From Haloplasmatales bacterium 4B (GTDB lineage Bacteria; Bacillota_I; Bacilli_A; Haloplasmatales; Haloplasmataceae): 64,000 bases of DNA. Within the stretch, counting starts at the first letter, position 1. Each line of letters opens with the position of its first letter. Of the stretch, positions 26,641 to 36,840 are shown piece by piece. The translations under genes were made by a program, and so were the position numbers. The notes beneath the pieces were generated by a model that was not told where the DNA came from, did no database searches, and worked only from the letters and a program-made list of their open reading frames with translations. The DNA is taken from contig NSKI01000002.1 in the NCBI GenBank assembly GCA_003586005.1, positions 62,001 to 126,000 on the forward strand, read 5' to 3'.

Positions 26641-27747
26641 ATGCAATGTAAAAAGTTTTTAGTTAATTGTTTATTTATTATGGGAATGCTCACTTTAATA
26701 GTTTTGTTAAATAAAAAAGAATCAATTGTAAATGCTGAAGAAATAAATTATTTAAAAAATAATGCTGTTTCTAGTATACAAATTACTGAAAAAGATTTAA
26801 TTGAAAAAAAGGCATTTATTGTTTCAGAAAATCATGGTATCGAAGATAATACAATTATGAAGTATCAATTTATTACTTATTTAAATCAAGTTAAAAATCT
26901 TCGTTATATTTTATATGAGATATCTTATAGTAGTGGTTATTTGCTTAATGAATATTTACAAACAGGTAATGAATCAATATTAAAACAAGTTTTTTCATTT
27001 TATAAAGGTAGTACCTTTTATACTAAAGATGAATACACTTTTTTTCAAAAACTTTATAATTACAATCAAAGCTTAAGTTTTGATAAAAAACTTATCCTTA
27101 TTGGTGTAGACATTGAACATTCATTAAAAAGCGCAAAAACTTTATATAATTATTATACTGGAGAAGAAATTAATGATATTAACGAAATTTTAGATTTAAA
27201 ATTTACAGACTTATTACTACAATTTTTACAAAAAAATGTTGCTAACTTTCATCGTTTTTATGAAAATATAGTTTGGCAAGAAAGAGAAAAAATGATGTTA
27301 GAAAATTATTTGTGTTTAAAAGCAATATACAAATTTGAAACTTTTTATGCTCAGTTAGGGGCTAGGCATTGCTTAAGAGATATAGCTTCTGATAATTATC
27401 AATCGTTTACCTATTTATTAAATACTGATGAATTAGTAAATTTAACTGGGAAAATAGTTGTTTTTAACGTTTTTTATAAAGATAGTAAAATTCTTGAACC
27501 TTATCAATTCAATAATAAATTTTATTATCGTAGTAATCTTATTAGTTCAACATATCAAACTAATAATTTAGATGAATTCTCGGAGCGCTTCTTATTATTT
27601 AATCTAAATTCAGAATCCTCACCATTTAATAAGCGACTAGTTTGGTATAACTTGTTTAAAAATAATGAGTTAAAAGTAACAACGGATTATTATGATTATA
27701 TAATCTTAATAAATAATTCAAATGCTCAAGTTCCACTTGAAATATGA
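26641..27747 (+). CDS. Exported protein resembling the erythromycin esterase/ChaN-like fold
   Basis: 368 residues with an N-terminal membrane segment (about 8-24, perhaps an uncleaved signal). Motifs recall the EreA/TIKI/ChaN superfamily: AFIVSENHGIEDN (E and H), LYEISYSSGYLLNEYL, ILIGVDIEHS and YAQLGARHC. Members hydrolyse esters or peptides, or bind metal; most are uncharacterised. It starts eight bases after the only ribosome site, which lies inside the obg terminator. Its place between obg and the LysM gene has no counterpart in B. subtilis. Confidence 0.5.
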   Translation: MQCKKFLVNCLFIMGMLTLIVLLNKKESIVNAEEINYLKNNAVSSIQITEKDLIEKKAFIVSENHGIEDNTIMKYQFITYLNQVKNLRYILYEISYSSGYLLNEYLQTGNESILKQVFSFYKGSTFYTKDEYTFFQKLYNYNQSLSFDKKLILIGVDIEHSLKSAKTLYNYYTGEEINDINEILDLKFTDLLLQFLQKNVANFHRFYENIVWQEREKMMLENYLCLKAIYKFETFYAQLGARHCLRDIASDNYQSFTYLLNTDELVNLTGKIVVFNVFYKDSKILEPYQFNNKFYYRSNLISSTYQTNNLDEFSERFLLFNLNSESSPFNKRLVWYNLFKNNELKVTTDYYDYIILINNSNAQVPLEI

Positions 27748-27753
27748 GGTAAA

Positions 27754-27782
27754 AAAGATATCTTTAAAAAGATATTTTTTTT
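27754..27782 (+). terminator. Short terminator
   Basis: ATATCTT/AAGATAT stem with TAAA loop and a T8 run. Confidence 0.55.
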
Positions 27783-27840
27783 AATTATGTAATAAAATAG
27801 TGACATACTATTAAGGAATTAAATGTTTGAGGTGAGATTT

Positions 27841-28896
27841 ATGAAAAAATTAGTTCTTTCGTTTTTTTATATTGTTGTTTTAATCACGATAATTAGTTGC
27901 AGTAAAAATCAAAAAGAAATTGATATTAGTGACGTTAAAGCTAACTATTCAATTTATTCATTGTTGCCTGAAAGTATTAAAAATAATATAGTAAATAACT
28001 CTGTAGAAGAAATAAACGTTAATACATTCATCAATCACTCTGAAATTTACAAGAAATTATTAATGTCTTATTATTATGTTGATGAATTATTTATTGTATT
28101 TAATAAAGTAATGGAAAATGCGATTGACCTTGAAAAAGTGGTTGTACAAGAACGTTATAAATATAAAGAATATGAATTTTATGCTTTGAATTATCAAAAT
28201 GATTTTCTTACTATTGAAATTCTTAATGCATCTACAAGTAGGAAATTGACTGTAAATGTTGAAACACTAGAGAATTCTGACAAAAAATATACAGGTAGTC
28301 ACGAAATTAATGATGATATATTCACATATGAAATTGTAAATGACAAGCATATGCAAATCAATTATAAAAATAGCTCTATTAACGCATTTGCGGATATAGT
28401 GAAAGAAGATAATTTTGTCAAAACTCATATTCGATATAGAAAAGGAATTAGTAGGTATCAAATTTATTCAATCGCAGGTGATGACTATGTAGCGATTTAT
28501 TATGAATTTAAAGATAGCATAAATGATAAAAGTTTTGAAGTTTTTGATAAATTCGGAAATTTAGTATATCAATCATTTAGTCTTGATGATGGTATTTATG
28601 AAGCAACAGGCTGGCACATGCAATCATTAAATGTCGAAAACATAGATAAAATAAAAGATAACACGTATTTAATAAATGGAATTAAATTTGAAAATAAACC
28701 TGGTGAAGTAAATTTTTACCATATCAATTGTAAATATATCGATAAAGATTATTATTTATTTGGACAATTATCATTTAATGAAAATATCGCAAATATTATT
28801 TCTGTAAGAAAGCCGCTAGAAACAGATAAATTTGAGATAGTATTAGATTATGCTTTGAAAACCCAAGAATTTTATGTGCAAGTAAATGATAAATAA
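27841..28896 (+). CDS. Lipoprotein of unknown function
   Basis: 351 residues with a lipoprotein signal MKKLVLSFFYIVVLITIISC, Cys20 being the acylation site. Start ATG 27841 follows GAGGTGAG; an upstream in-frame ATG at 27823 is rejected because it lies within this site and would bury the signal. The rest is Tyr/Lys/Asn-rich, probably beta-rich, with no recognised domain. It has its own transcription context between two terminator-like sequences. Confidence 0.75.
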   Translation: MKKLVLSFFYIVVLITIISCSKNQKEIDISDVKANYSIYSLLPESIKNNIVNNSVEEINVNTFINHSEIYKKLLMSYYYVDELFIVFNKVMENAIDLEKVVVQERYKYKEYEFYALNYQNDFLTIEILNASTSRKLTVNVETLENSDKKYTGSHEINDDIFTYEIVNDKHMQINYKNSSINAFADIVKEDNFVKTHIRYRKGISRYQIYSIAGDDYVAIYYEFKDSINDKSFEVFDKFGNLVYQSFSLDDGIYEATGWHMQSLNVENIDKIKDNTYLINGIKFENKPGEVNFYHINCKYIDKDYYLFGQLSFNENIANIISVRKPLETDKFEIVLDYALKTQEFYVQVNDK

Positions 28897-28959
28897 GTTA
28901 ACATTTGTCATAAATATTCATATAATTTAATAGTATAAATTATATGAGAGGTGAAATTA

Positions 28960-29790
28960 ATGAAATTTCATATTGTTCAAGTAAGCGAGAGAATTGATGA
29001 CATTTCTAGGAAGTACAATGTCGCAAAAGAAGAAATCATTAAATTGAACAGACATATTAATAATATCGATTCGATTGTTCCTGGAATGAAAATTCGGTTG
29101 CCAATATTGTCAGATGAAGTTAGTGATCAAATGAAAGGAAGCTTTCTCGATATTGAAAAATATTATCCAAAAGTCGATGATTTTAAAGAAGTAAAGATTG
29201 AAAAGAAAAATAATGAAGAATTTGTTGATAGTGTTGAAATTGAAACAAATCTGGAAAATATACCTGATAAGGCTGAAATAAATACAAATTTACATCCGAT
29301 TTACCAACAACAGATATATCCAGGGTATCAAACTTATCCGCAGCAGTTTGTACCACAAAATTATCCAATTAATCAATATCAACAAACTTTTTATCCACAA
29401 TATGTACCACAATATTATATGCCGCAACAAACACATCAACAACAATTTCAAAAATATCCTGAAAATAATGCAAGAATAAAGCAAGTTCCACAAACGAATT
29501 TTAGCCACAGTGAGATGAATAGATTTGAAGATTCTAAATTTTTCGATAAACCAGCTTTTTGTGATCCCGTTTTATTAGAAGGTAAGAGTCACTTTAAGTC
29601 TTCAACTAATAATATTGAATCTAAACTATTTCAAAAACCTTTATTTAATCCACCATATCCATCAGGTGAAGAAATAGAAAATGATAATCAATTTGATGAA
29701 GACGTAAAAGAAATTAAAATTGATCTTCGTGATTTTGTCAAAAAACATACAAAAATTAAAAAGAAGAAAGATTCACTTAATCTTTTATAG
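28960..29790 (+). CDS. safA: SafA-like LysM protein (spore coat assembly candidate)
   Basis: 276 residues. An N-terminal LysM domain (residues 1-45: FHIVQVSERIDDISRKYNV, PGMKIRLP) is followed by a linker. Then comes a Tyr/Gln/Pro-rich stretch (about 115-180, for example PQQFVPQNYPINQYQQ) and a charged C-terminus. This LysM plus Q/Y/P-rich layout and the place before ruvA-ruvB are those of B. subtilis safA, which builds the spore coat-cortex interface. The start at 28960 follows GAGAGGTGA. A non-sporulation LysM protein is the alternative. Confidence 0.65.
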   Translation: MKFHIVQVSERIDDISRKYNVAKEEIIKLNRHINNIDSIVPGMKIRLPILSDEVSDQMKGSFLDIEKYYPKVDDFKEVKIEKKNNEEFVDSVEIETNLENIPDKAEINTNLHPIYQQQIYPGYQTYPQQFVPQNYPINQYQQTFYPQYVPQYYMPQQTHQQQFQKYPENNARIKQVPQTNFSHSEMNRFEDSKFFDKPAFCDPVLLEGKSHFKSSTNNIESKLFQKPLFNPPYPSGEEIENDNQFDEDVKEIKIDLRDFVKKHTKIKKKKDSLNLL

Positions 29791-29892
29791 TAAATTGAAG
29801 TGTTATTAAGTTTAATATTTAGTAGCACTTTTAAATTTATAAATAGAGAAAAATCTTGATTTAATCATAAATAATAATATAATTATGTTTTT

Positions 29893-29916
29893 CAAAAAGG
29901 TTATTTATGGTATAAT
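29893..29916 (+). promoter_or_regulatory. Extended -10 promoter for ruvA
   Basis: TATAAT at 29911-29916 with TG at 29908-29909; the -35 region is poor (TTTTTC). It lies 27 bases before the ruvA ATG. Confidence 0.55.
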
Positions 29917-29942
29917 GTATTAGTTAGATAGGTGGTTTTATT

Positions 29943-30500
29943 ATGTATGCATATATAAAAGGGAAAATCAAAAAAATAAGTACTGATTATATTGTTTTAG
30001 AAAATAATAATATTGGTTATAAAATAATCACTCCTAATCCTTATCAATTTGTATTAGATGAGGAACTTTTAGTTTACGTTTATTTTTATATTCGTGAAGA
30101 TGCTCATGATTTATATGGTTTTAAAAATGAAGAAGAAAAAGATCTATTTATAAAATTGATTAGTGTGACGGGAATTGGTCCAAAGTCAGCGTGTGCTATT
30201 TTAGCTCCAAGTGATGTTTCAAATGTGATTAATGCGATTGAAACAGGCGATGTTAATTATTTAACTAAATTTCCTAAAGTAGGTCCTAAAACTGCTCAAC
30301 AAATAATCCTAGATTTAAAGGGCAAATTAGGACAAATGAAATCAATCGTTTTAAATCAAGAACTTGAAGAAGCGCACGAGGCACTTGTGGCTTTAGGATA
30401 TAAAGATAAGGAAATAGAAAGTGTTTTTAAGCAAATTGGTAATCAAAAATTATCAACTCAAGCATATATTACAAAAGCTTTACAACTTATGTTGAAGTAA
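29943..30500 (+). CDS. ruvA: Holliday junction DNA-binding protein RuvA
   Basis: 185 residues: N-terminal OB domain ([13 protein letters not shown]), tandem helix-hairpin-helix motifs ([31 protein letters not shown]) and the C-terminal RuvB-contacting domain ([14 protein letters not shown]). It acts with RuvB, encoded 10 bases downstream, in branch migration. RBS AGGTGG. Confidence 0.96.
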   Translation: MYAYIKGKIKKISTDYIVLENNNIGYKIITPNPYQFVLDEELLVYVYFYIREDAHDLYGFKNEEEKDLFIKLISVTGIGPKSACAILAPSDVSNVINAIETGDVNYLTKFPKVGPKTAQQIILDLKGKLGQMKSIVLNQELEEAHEALVALGYKDKEIESVFKQIGNQKLSTQAYITKALQLMLK

Positions 30501-30510
30501 GGAGAATAAC

Positions 30511-31503
30511 ATGGAAGATGAACGAATTATTTCAGCTGTTAAAATGAATGAGGATGAAATCGAATTATCACTTCGTCCCCAAAGTTTAAATCAATATATT
30601 GGACAAACTAAAATAAAAGAGAACTTAAATATCTTTATTGAAGCAGCAAAAATGCGAAATGAAGCTCTAGATCATTGTTTATTATATGGTCCGCCAGGGC
30701 TCGGAAAAACGACATTAGCTAGTATTATTGCCAATGAAATGAAAGTCAATATAAAACATACATCAGGTCCTACGATTGAACGTGGCGGAGATTTAGCGGC
30801 CATTTTAACTACGTTAGAACCAGGAGATGTATTATTCATTGATGAAATACATCGCTTGCCAAGAAATATTGAAGAAATTTTATATCCAGCTATGGAAGAT
30901 TACGTCCTTGATATTGTTGTTGGAAAAGACTCTACAGCTCGTTCTATTAGAATTGACTTACCGCCTTTCACTTTAGTTGGCGCTACAACACGTGCAGGTG
31001 ATTTGTCTGCACCTTTGCGTGACCGTTTTGGAGTTATTAGTCATTTAGAATATTATAATGAAGTTGACTTAGAAAAAATTATCTTAAGAACAGCTAGTAT
31101 TTTTAACTTTCCGATTGATTATGAAGCTGCTAGAGAATTAGCTAAACGGTCAAGAGGTACACCAAGGGTTGCTAATCGTCTATTTAGAAGGGTAAGGGAT
31201 TTTGCACAAGTATTAGGTGGGGGTGTAATTTCATTAAATATATGTAAAGAATCTTTAGATAAAATGAATGTAGATGATGCTGGTCTTGATTATACTGACC
31301 ATAAATATTTACTGGGTATAATTGAACGTTTTAATGGCGGTCCTGTAGGTGTTGATGCTCTTGCAGCCTCAATTGGCGAAGAAGTGCAGACATTAGAGGA
31401 TGTTTATGAACCTTTCCTATTACAAGGAGGATTTATTAAACGTACCGCAAGAGGCAGAATTGCAACTGAAAAAGCATATCGTCATTTAAATCTATATGAA
31501 TAG
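30511..31503 (+). CDS. ruvB: Holliday junction ATPase RuvB
   Basis: 330 residues. Walker [10 protein letters not shown], Walker [10 protein letters not shown], sensor [18 protein letters not shown] and the C-terminal winged helix with [15 protein letters not shown] are all present. Hexameric branch-migration motor. Translationally close to ruvA and queA. Confidence 0.97.
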   Translation: MEDERIISAVKMNEDEIELSLRPQSLNQYIGQTKIKENLNIFIEAAKMRNEALDHCLLYGPPGLGKTTLASIIANEMKVNIKHTSGPTIERGGDLAAILTTLEPGDVLFIDEIHRLPRNIEEILYPAMEDYVLDIVVGKDSTARSIRIDLPPFTLVGATTRAGDLSAPLRDRFGVISHLEYYNEVDLEKIILRTASIFNFPIDYEAARELAKRSRGTPRVANRLFRRVRDFAQVLGGGVISLNICKESLDKMNVDDAGLDYTDHKYLLGIIERFNGGPVGVDALAASIGEEVQTLEDVYEPFLLQGGFIKRTARGRIATEKAYRHLNLYE

Positions 31504-31517
31504 AAAGAGGAATACTA

Positions 31518-32546
31518 ATGCGTGTAGAAGACTTTGATTTTTATTTACCTAAAGAATTAATTGCACAAACTCCACTCGCAAGTCGTGATGCGTCAAGACT
31601 TTTAGTTTTAGACAAAAAAACTGGAGACACTTCTCATAAACATTTTTATGATATTATAAATTTATTAAGCGTTGGTGATACTTTGGTTTTGAATGATACT
31701 AGGGTAATGCCTGCTAGATTATTTGGAGTTAAAGAAGATACTTCTGCTCATATTGAGGTACTTCTTTTGCATCAATTTGAAAATAATTGTTGGGAAACCT
31801 TATGTAAACCTGCGAAACGTGTTAAAATAGGAACTGTTATAACCTTTGGTCATGGACTCCTTAAGGCAACTTGTATAGAATGTTTAGATGAAGGAATTAG
31901 AGTGTTTTCTTTTAGTTATAAAGGTATATTTTATGAAGTATTAGATAAACTAGGGGAAATGCCACTTCCTCCATATATTACTGAACACTTAAATGAAAAA
32001 GAAAGGTATCAAACCGTTTTTTCAAAAGTTGTTGGATCAGCCGCAGCTCCCACAGCTGGTTTGCATTTTACTAAAGAATTATTAAAAAAAATTTCTGAAA
32101 AAGGTGTTAATATTTGTTATTTAACTTTGCATGTTGGTTTAGGGACATTTAGACCTGTTGCGGTAAGTGATGTCGAGAATCATAAAATGCATAGTGAATT
32201 CTACCAGTTAAGCGAAGATTCAGCAAAGATTTTAAATGAAACGAAAAAAAATAATAAAAGAATTATAACTGTTGGGACTACTTCAACAAGAACTCTTGAA
32301 ACAATAGCGAATAAATTTAATGGCTCATTTAAAGAAGACAGGGGATTTACTGATATCTTTATCTATCCAGGATATGAATTTAAAGCTATCGATGCCTTAA
32401 TTACCAACTTCCATTTACCAAAATCAACACTTATTATGTTGGTGTCAGCTTTTTCTAATAAGAGTCTGATAATGAAAGCATATCATGAAGCTATTGAAAA
32501 TAAATATCGTTTCTTTAGTTTTGGTGATGCTATGATGATAAAATAA
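31518..32546 (+). CDS. queA: S-adenosylmethionine:tRNA ribosyltransferase-isomerase
   Basis: 342 residues. QueA adds the epoxycyclopentanediol group to preQ1 in tRNA. Signatures are [16 protein letters not shown] at the start, [30 protein letters not shown] and [17 protein letters not shown]. It is 14 bases after ruvB and 17 bases before tgt. The two queuosine genes are therefore together. Confidence 0.97.
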   Translation: MRVEDFDFYLPKELIAQTPLASRDASRLLVLDKKTGDTSHKHFYDIINLLSVGDTLVLNDTRVMPARLFGVKEDTSAHIEVLLLHQFENNCWETLCKPAKRVKIGTVITFGHGLLKATCIECLDEGIRVFSFSYKGIFYEVLDKLGEMPLPPYITEHLNEKERYQTVFSKVVGSAAAPTAGLHFTKELLKKISEKGVNICYLTLHVGLGTFRPVAVSDVENHKMHSEFYQLSEDSAKILNETKKNNKRIITVGTTSTRTLETIANKFNGSFKEDRGFTDIFIYPGYEFKAIDALITNFHLPKSTLIMLVSAFSNKSLIMKAYHEAIENKYRFFSFGDAMMIK

Positions 32547-32554
32547 AAATGTAG

Positions 32555-33706
<1,152 letters not shown>

Positions 33707-33726
33707 AAAATGAAGGAGTGACACTT

Positions 33727-34005
33727 ATGACACAAGATCAAATTCAATCTATCGCGGGGTTTGTTATACCTCTACTATTATTTTTTGTAGTAATTTATTT
33801 CTTTATAATGAGACCAGAAAAAAAGCGTCAACGCGCTGCTTATGAAATGATTTCTGCCATTCAAAAAAATGATAGAATCGTAACTATTGGTGGTATACAC
33901 GGAATTATCGAAGACATAAATGAAAATGTTGTAACCATCACGTTAGTTAGTGGGGCAAAAATGAAAGTTGAAAAAACAGCTATTAAAAGAGTTATAACTG
34001 AATAA
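33727..34005 (+). CDS. yajC: Preprotein translocase subunit YajC
   Basis: 92 residues with one N-terminal transmembrane helix (about 8-26), FIMRPEKKRQ and the YajC core DRIVTIGGIHGIIEDIN. Start ATG 33727 follows GAAGGAG. Ends the safA-ruvAB-queA-tgt-yajC block, which is followed in Bacillus by yrzE; here 15 kb of other genes intervene. Confidence 0.93.
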   Translation: MTQDQIQSIAGFVIPLLLFFVVIYFFIMRPEKKRQRAAYEMISAIQKNDRIVTIGGIHGIIEDINENVVTITLVSGAKMKVEKTAIKRVITE

Positions 34006-34015
34006 TTAGACAGAA

Positions 34016-34067
34016 GGGGCTGTAAAGAAAGAAAATCTTCAACAAGATTTTAAGTTTTTACAGCCCC
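34016..34067 (+). terminator. Long hairpin after yajC
   Basis: GGGGCTGTAAA (34016-34026) pairs perfectly with TTTACAGCCCC (34057-34067), and an inner AAAATCTT/AAGATTTT stem sits on top. No T-run follows on the plus strand, so it may block rather than strictly terminate transcription. Confidence 0.7.
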
Positions 34068-34100
34068 AATTTCATTAACGAGTAAACTATATAAAATACT

Positions 34101-34153
34101 ATTGACTAATGCTATTTGTAATGGTGTCCAATGGACGTAACAGGGAATTGAGT
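34101..34153 (+). repeat. Partial duplicate of the cobalamin riboswitch 5' region
   Basis: Positions 34114-34153 are identical over 40 bases to 35630-35669, the 5' part of the cobalamin riboswitch including ACGTAACAGGGAATTGAGT. The 25 bases before it (34101-34125) match 35586-35610 with one change. All downstream riboswitch elements (GCTGTCCCAGCAACCG, AGCCACTG) are missing, so it cannot bind cobalamin. Confidence 0.85.
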
Positions 34154-34251
34154 AATTACAATTAGGCAACGTTTTTTTACATCACATAAAAAAGTATGTG
34201 AAAAAAGACAACTACGGAATACAACCAGATATTTGGTACATTTTGTTAAGT

Positions 34252-34284
34252 AATATCGAAAGATATTGCTTTTTTTGTTATAAT
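34252..34284 (+). terminator. Terminator followed directly by a -10 element
   Basis: AATATC-GAAA-GATATT hairpin with GCTTTTTTTG tail (34252-34277), then TATAAT at 34279-34284, which may drive the broken gene at 34423. Confidence 0.6.
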
Positions 34285-34422
34285 AAAAACAAAATAAGTA
34301 AATGAGGTGCGTTGGGACAAGTAAAGTACTTTATTCTCAAAAATAATCATATTTGATAATCTTGTTTAATTATATAAAAAAGCTTTATAGAGATTAAATG
34401 AGAATAATAAGGAGGTTTAAGT

Positions 34423-35384
34423 ATGAGTTTTATAGAAAAACATGGTAAATTGGTCCGCGAATTATATGATATTTCAAATCCTATCATAAAATATAATATT
34501 GATAAAGAGTGGTATCGAAAAGAAGGTATTTCTATCGAACACTATATTTCATTTGAAGAAGAACCATTAAATTATTGGTTAAATGTCTATAATCTAAAAA
34601 AAATCCATGGGAGAAAAGATTGTACGTATGAGAATTCAATTGCGAAGTTATTAGATTTTGGATTAACTAGAGAAAATAATGTGTTTGATAAATTATATAG
34701 TTATTTACTTGAGGATAAACATTGGCACCAAGATTTTTCATTTGATGGAATATTGATGAAAACAGTCAAATACCCGTTTTTAATTCGAGCAGGTTATTGG
34801 AATAATAAAAATGTAAATTCATTTTTCATGAATAGACTCGAAAAAATCGAAAAAACAATTAAAAAATATGGATATGTTTTTGAAGGTTCTAGAAAGTATA
34901 AAGACCAATTTGTATTTGAATTTGTCAATCAATTGGAATCTTTGCCCACCATTTATGACTTATATGCATATGCTTATTATCCCAAAAATGATACTAATAT
35001 TACAAATAGAATTGAAAAAATAATTGAATATATTTTAGACGAGAAATATCAGCAAATTCCTAAAAAAGCATATATATATGATTCAAACAAGAAAAGATAT
35101 TATGCAGTGGGTAATGTATACCATGCATGTATGATTGAAGGAAGAAAATTGTTATACCTTTATCTACTATCCCACTTCAAGGCAATAGCTATAAGGGGGT
35201 TGATGGGTTTTATAAATTTAATAAATCATTAATTTATGAAAAGAAAGATAGTTATTATATCTATTCTGGAAATCATATGGGGTTAGGGGAAAAACGAACA
35301 AATAAAAATTGGTCTAAAATCGAATCTACTTTGTGGATGTTAAAAATAATATATAATTTAGAAAGTAATAACATTTTTATTTAA
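34423..35384 (+). pseudogene. Unknown protein interrupted by a frameshift in a G run
   Basis: The first frame runs from ATG 34423 (good AGGAGG site) to a stop at 35232. At the G5 run near 35198 one extra G would switch to a frame that continues to TAA 35384 (GVDGFYKFNKSLIYEKKDSY onward). The restored protein would be about 320 residues. It is Tyr/Lys-rich and begins MSFIEKHGKLVRELYDISNP; no domain is recognised. It lies between the two copies of the riboswitch sequence, suggesting it arrived by insertion or duplication there. Confidence 0.55.
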
Positions 35385-35586
35385 GTTTAACAAAAATTTC
35401 TCCAATTAATATAATTATATAAATAATTATATGGGAGAATCTATAGTGAGTGACCGAAATGAAGTATATGGAAAAAAGTTAATGAATGTAAAGAAAAGCG
35501 AATTTATATATAAAAAATTATAAAAATAAAATTAGTCAAGATCTAATTGAAATAAATGTAGCAGATTGAATTAATTAAAATTGTTA

Positions 35587-35615
35587 TTGACTAATACTAT
35601 TTGTAATGGTAACAT
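35587..35615 (+). promoter_or_regulatory. Candidate promoter of the cobalamin operon
   Basis: TTGACT (35587-35592) and TAACAT (35610-35615) with a 17-base spacer. The -10 is imperfect. In the upstream partial copy the corresponding -10 position reads TGTCCA and is not promoter-like. Confidence 0.45.
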
Positions 35616-35629
35616 TTAAACAACTGAAT

Positions 35630-35790
35630 ATTTGTAATGGTGTCCAATGGACGTAACAGGGAATTGAGTTTAAAGCTCAAGCTGTCCCAGCAACCGTGAT
35701 ACAGACGAAATGCAATTAGCCACTGAGAAATCGGGAAGGCGCAAAGTAGGAAGAAGTTAAGCCGGTAGACCTACCTTTACAATAAGTTTT
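35630..35790 (+). promoter_or_regulatory. Cobalamin riboswitch
   Basis: Characteristic blocks in order are AACAGGGAA, GCTGTCCCAGCAACCGTGA, AGCCACTG, GGGAAGGCGC, AAGCCGGTAGACCTACC. It precedes a corrinoid transport and cobalamin assembly operon. The expression platform includes the terminator at 35857-35887. High adenosylcobalamin should end transcription before btuF. Confidence 0.93.
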
Positions 35791-35856
35791 CTCCTGGGTA
35801 ATGAGATTCATGCTTTGTTAAACAAGTATTTTTTTTGCTTGATAACTTTAGTTTGT

Positions 35857-35887
35857 AAAGTCATATCCATAGGGTATGACTTTTTTT
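35857..35887 (+). terminator. Riboswitch-controlled terminator
   Basis: AAAGTCATA...CC/GG...TATGACTTT hairpin and T7 run, 45 bases before btuF. A weaker TTTGTT/ACAAG hairpin with T8 lies just upstream at about 35814-35838. Confidence 0.82.
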
Positions 35888-35931
35888 AATGGGGAAATTC
35901 AGTTAGTAAAAAATAAAAAGGGAGAATATAC

Positions 35932-36840
35932 ATGAAGAAAATTATTACATTAGTCGCCGGTTTTGCTTTACTTTTTACATTAGTTGGATGTATTCAATCA
36001 AAAGAAGTAGAGATAACAGATAGAGAAGGAAATATAGTTACAATTCCTACATCTATCGAAAGAATCGTTTCAACAGCACCTTCAAACACAGAAATATTAG
36101 TAGGACTAGGATTAGCTGACAAAATTATAGCTGTAGATAACTACTCACCAACAGAAGGGTTAAATGATTCTGTTGAAATAATCAATTTTAGAGAACCAGA
36201 TGTTGAATTATTAATATCATTGTTACCAGATGTCATCATTGCTTCTGGGCATAACTTAGTTGGAGATGAAGATCCGTTTTTCCAATTGAAAGAAGCGGGA
36301 ATTGCTGTTGTTTATATTCCTAGTGCTATTTCAATTGATGGGGTTTATGAAGACATCAACTTTATTGGCAAAACAGTAAACAAAGTAAAAGAAGCAGAAG
36401 AAATGATCAGAATTTTAAGAGATGAAGTTGAAGCTATCAAAGAAACTTCTAAATTAATTACTAACAGAAAAGATGTATATTTTGAAATTGGTGATTACAG
36501 TGGCGTTTTATACACTTTTGGTAATAACACATTTCTTGATGAAATCATTACTTTGGTTGGTGCTAACAACATTTATAATGATAAAGAATCATGGATATCT
36601 GTATCTGCTGAAGATATAGTGAATATTAACCCTGATGTAATTGTTACTAATCAAAACTATGTAGAGGGTATTATTGAAACAATAAAATCAAGAATAGGAT
36701 TTGACACTACAAACGCTGTTATCAATGACTTAGTTTTTGTAGTAGATGGGAACTATACATCAAGAGGATCACAAAAGATAATTGAGGGAATAAAACAAAT
36801 AGCTGAAGCTATCTATCCAGACGTTTATGATTTTGAGTAA
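35932..36840 (+). CDS. btuF: Corrinoid ABC transporter substrate-binding lipoprotein
   Basis: 302 residues with a lipoprotein signal (FTLVGC, Cys20). The periplasmic-binding type III fold follows: RIVSTAPSNTEILVGLGLADKI and LLPDVIIASGHN. It is first gene after a cobalamin riboswitch and followed by BtuC/BtuD homologues, so corrinoid is the likely ligand although siderophore-type binding proteins look similar. RBS AAGGGAGA. Confidence 0.88.
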   Translation: MKKIITLVAGFALLFTLVGCIQSKEVEITDREGNIVTIPTSIERIVSTAPSNTEILVGLGLADKIIAVDNYSPTEGLNDSVEIINFREPDVELLISLLPDVIIASGHNLVGDEDPFFQLKEAGIAVVYIPSAISIDGVYEDINFIGKTVNKVKEAEEMIRILRDEVEAIKETSKLITNRKDVYFEIGDYSGVLYTFGNNTFLDEIITLVGANNIYNDKESWISVSAEDIVNINPDVIVTNQNYVEGIIETIKSRIGFDTTNAVINDLVFVVDGNYTSRGSQKIIEGIKQIAEAIYPDVYDFE

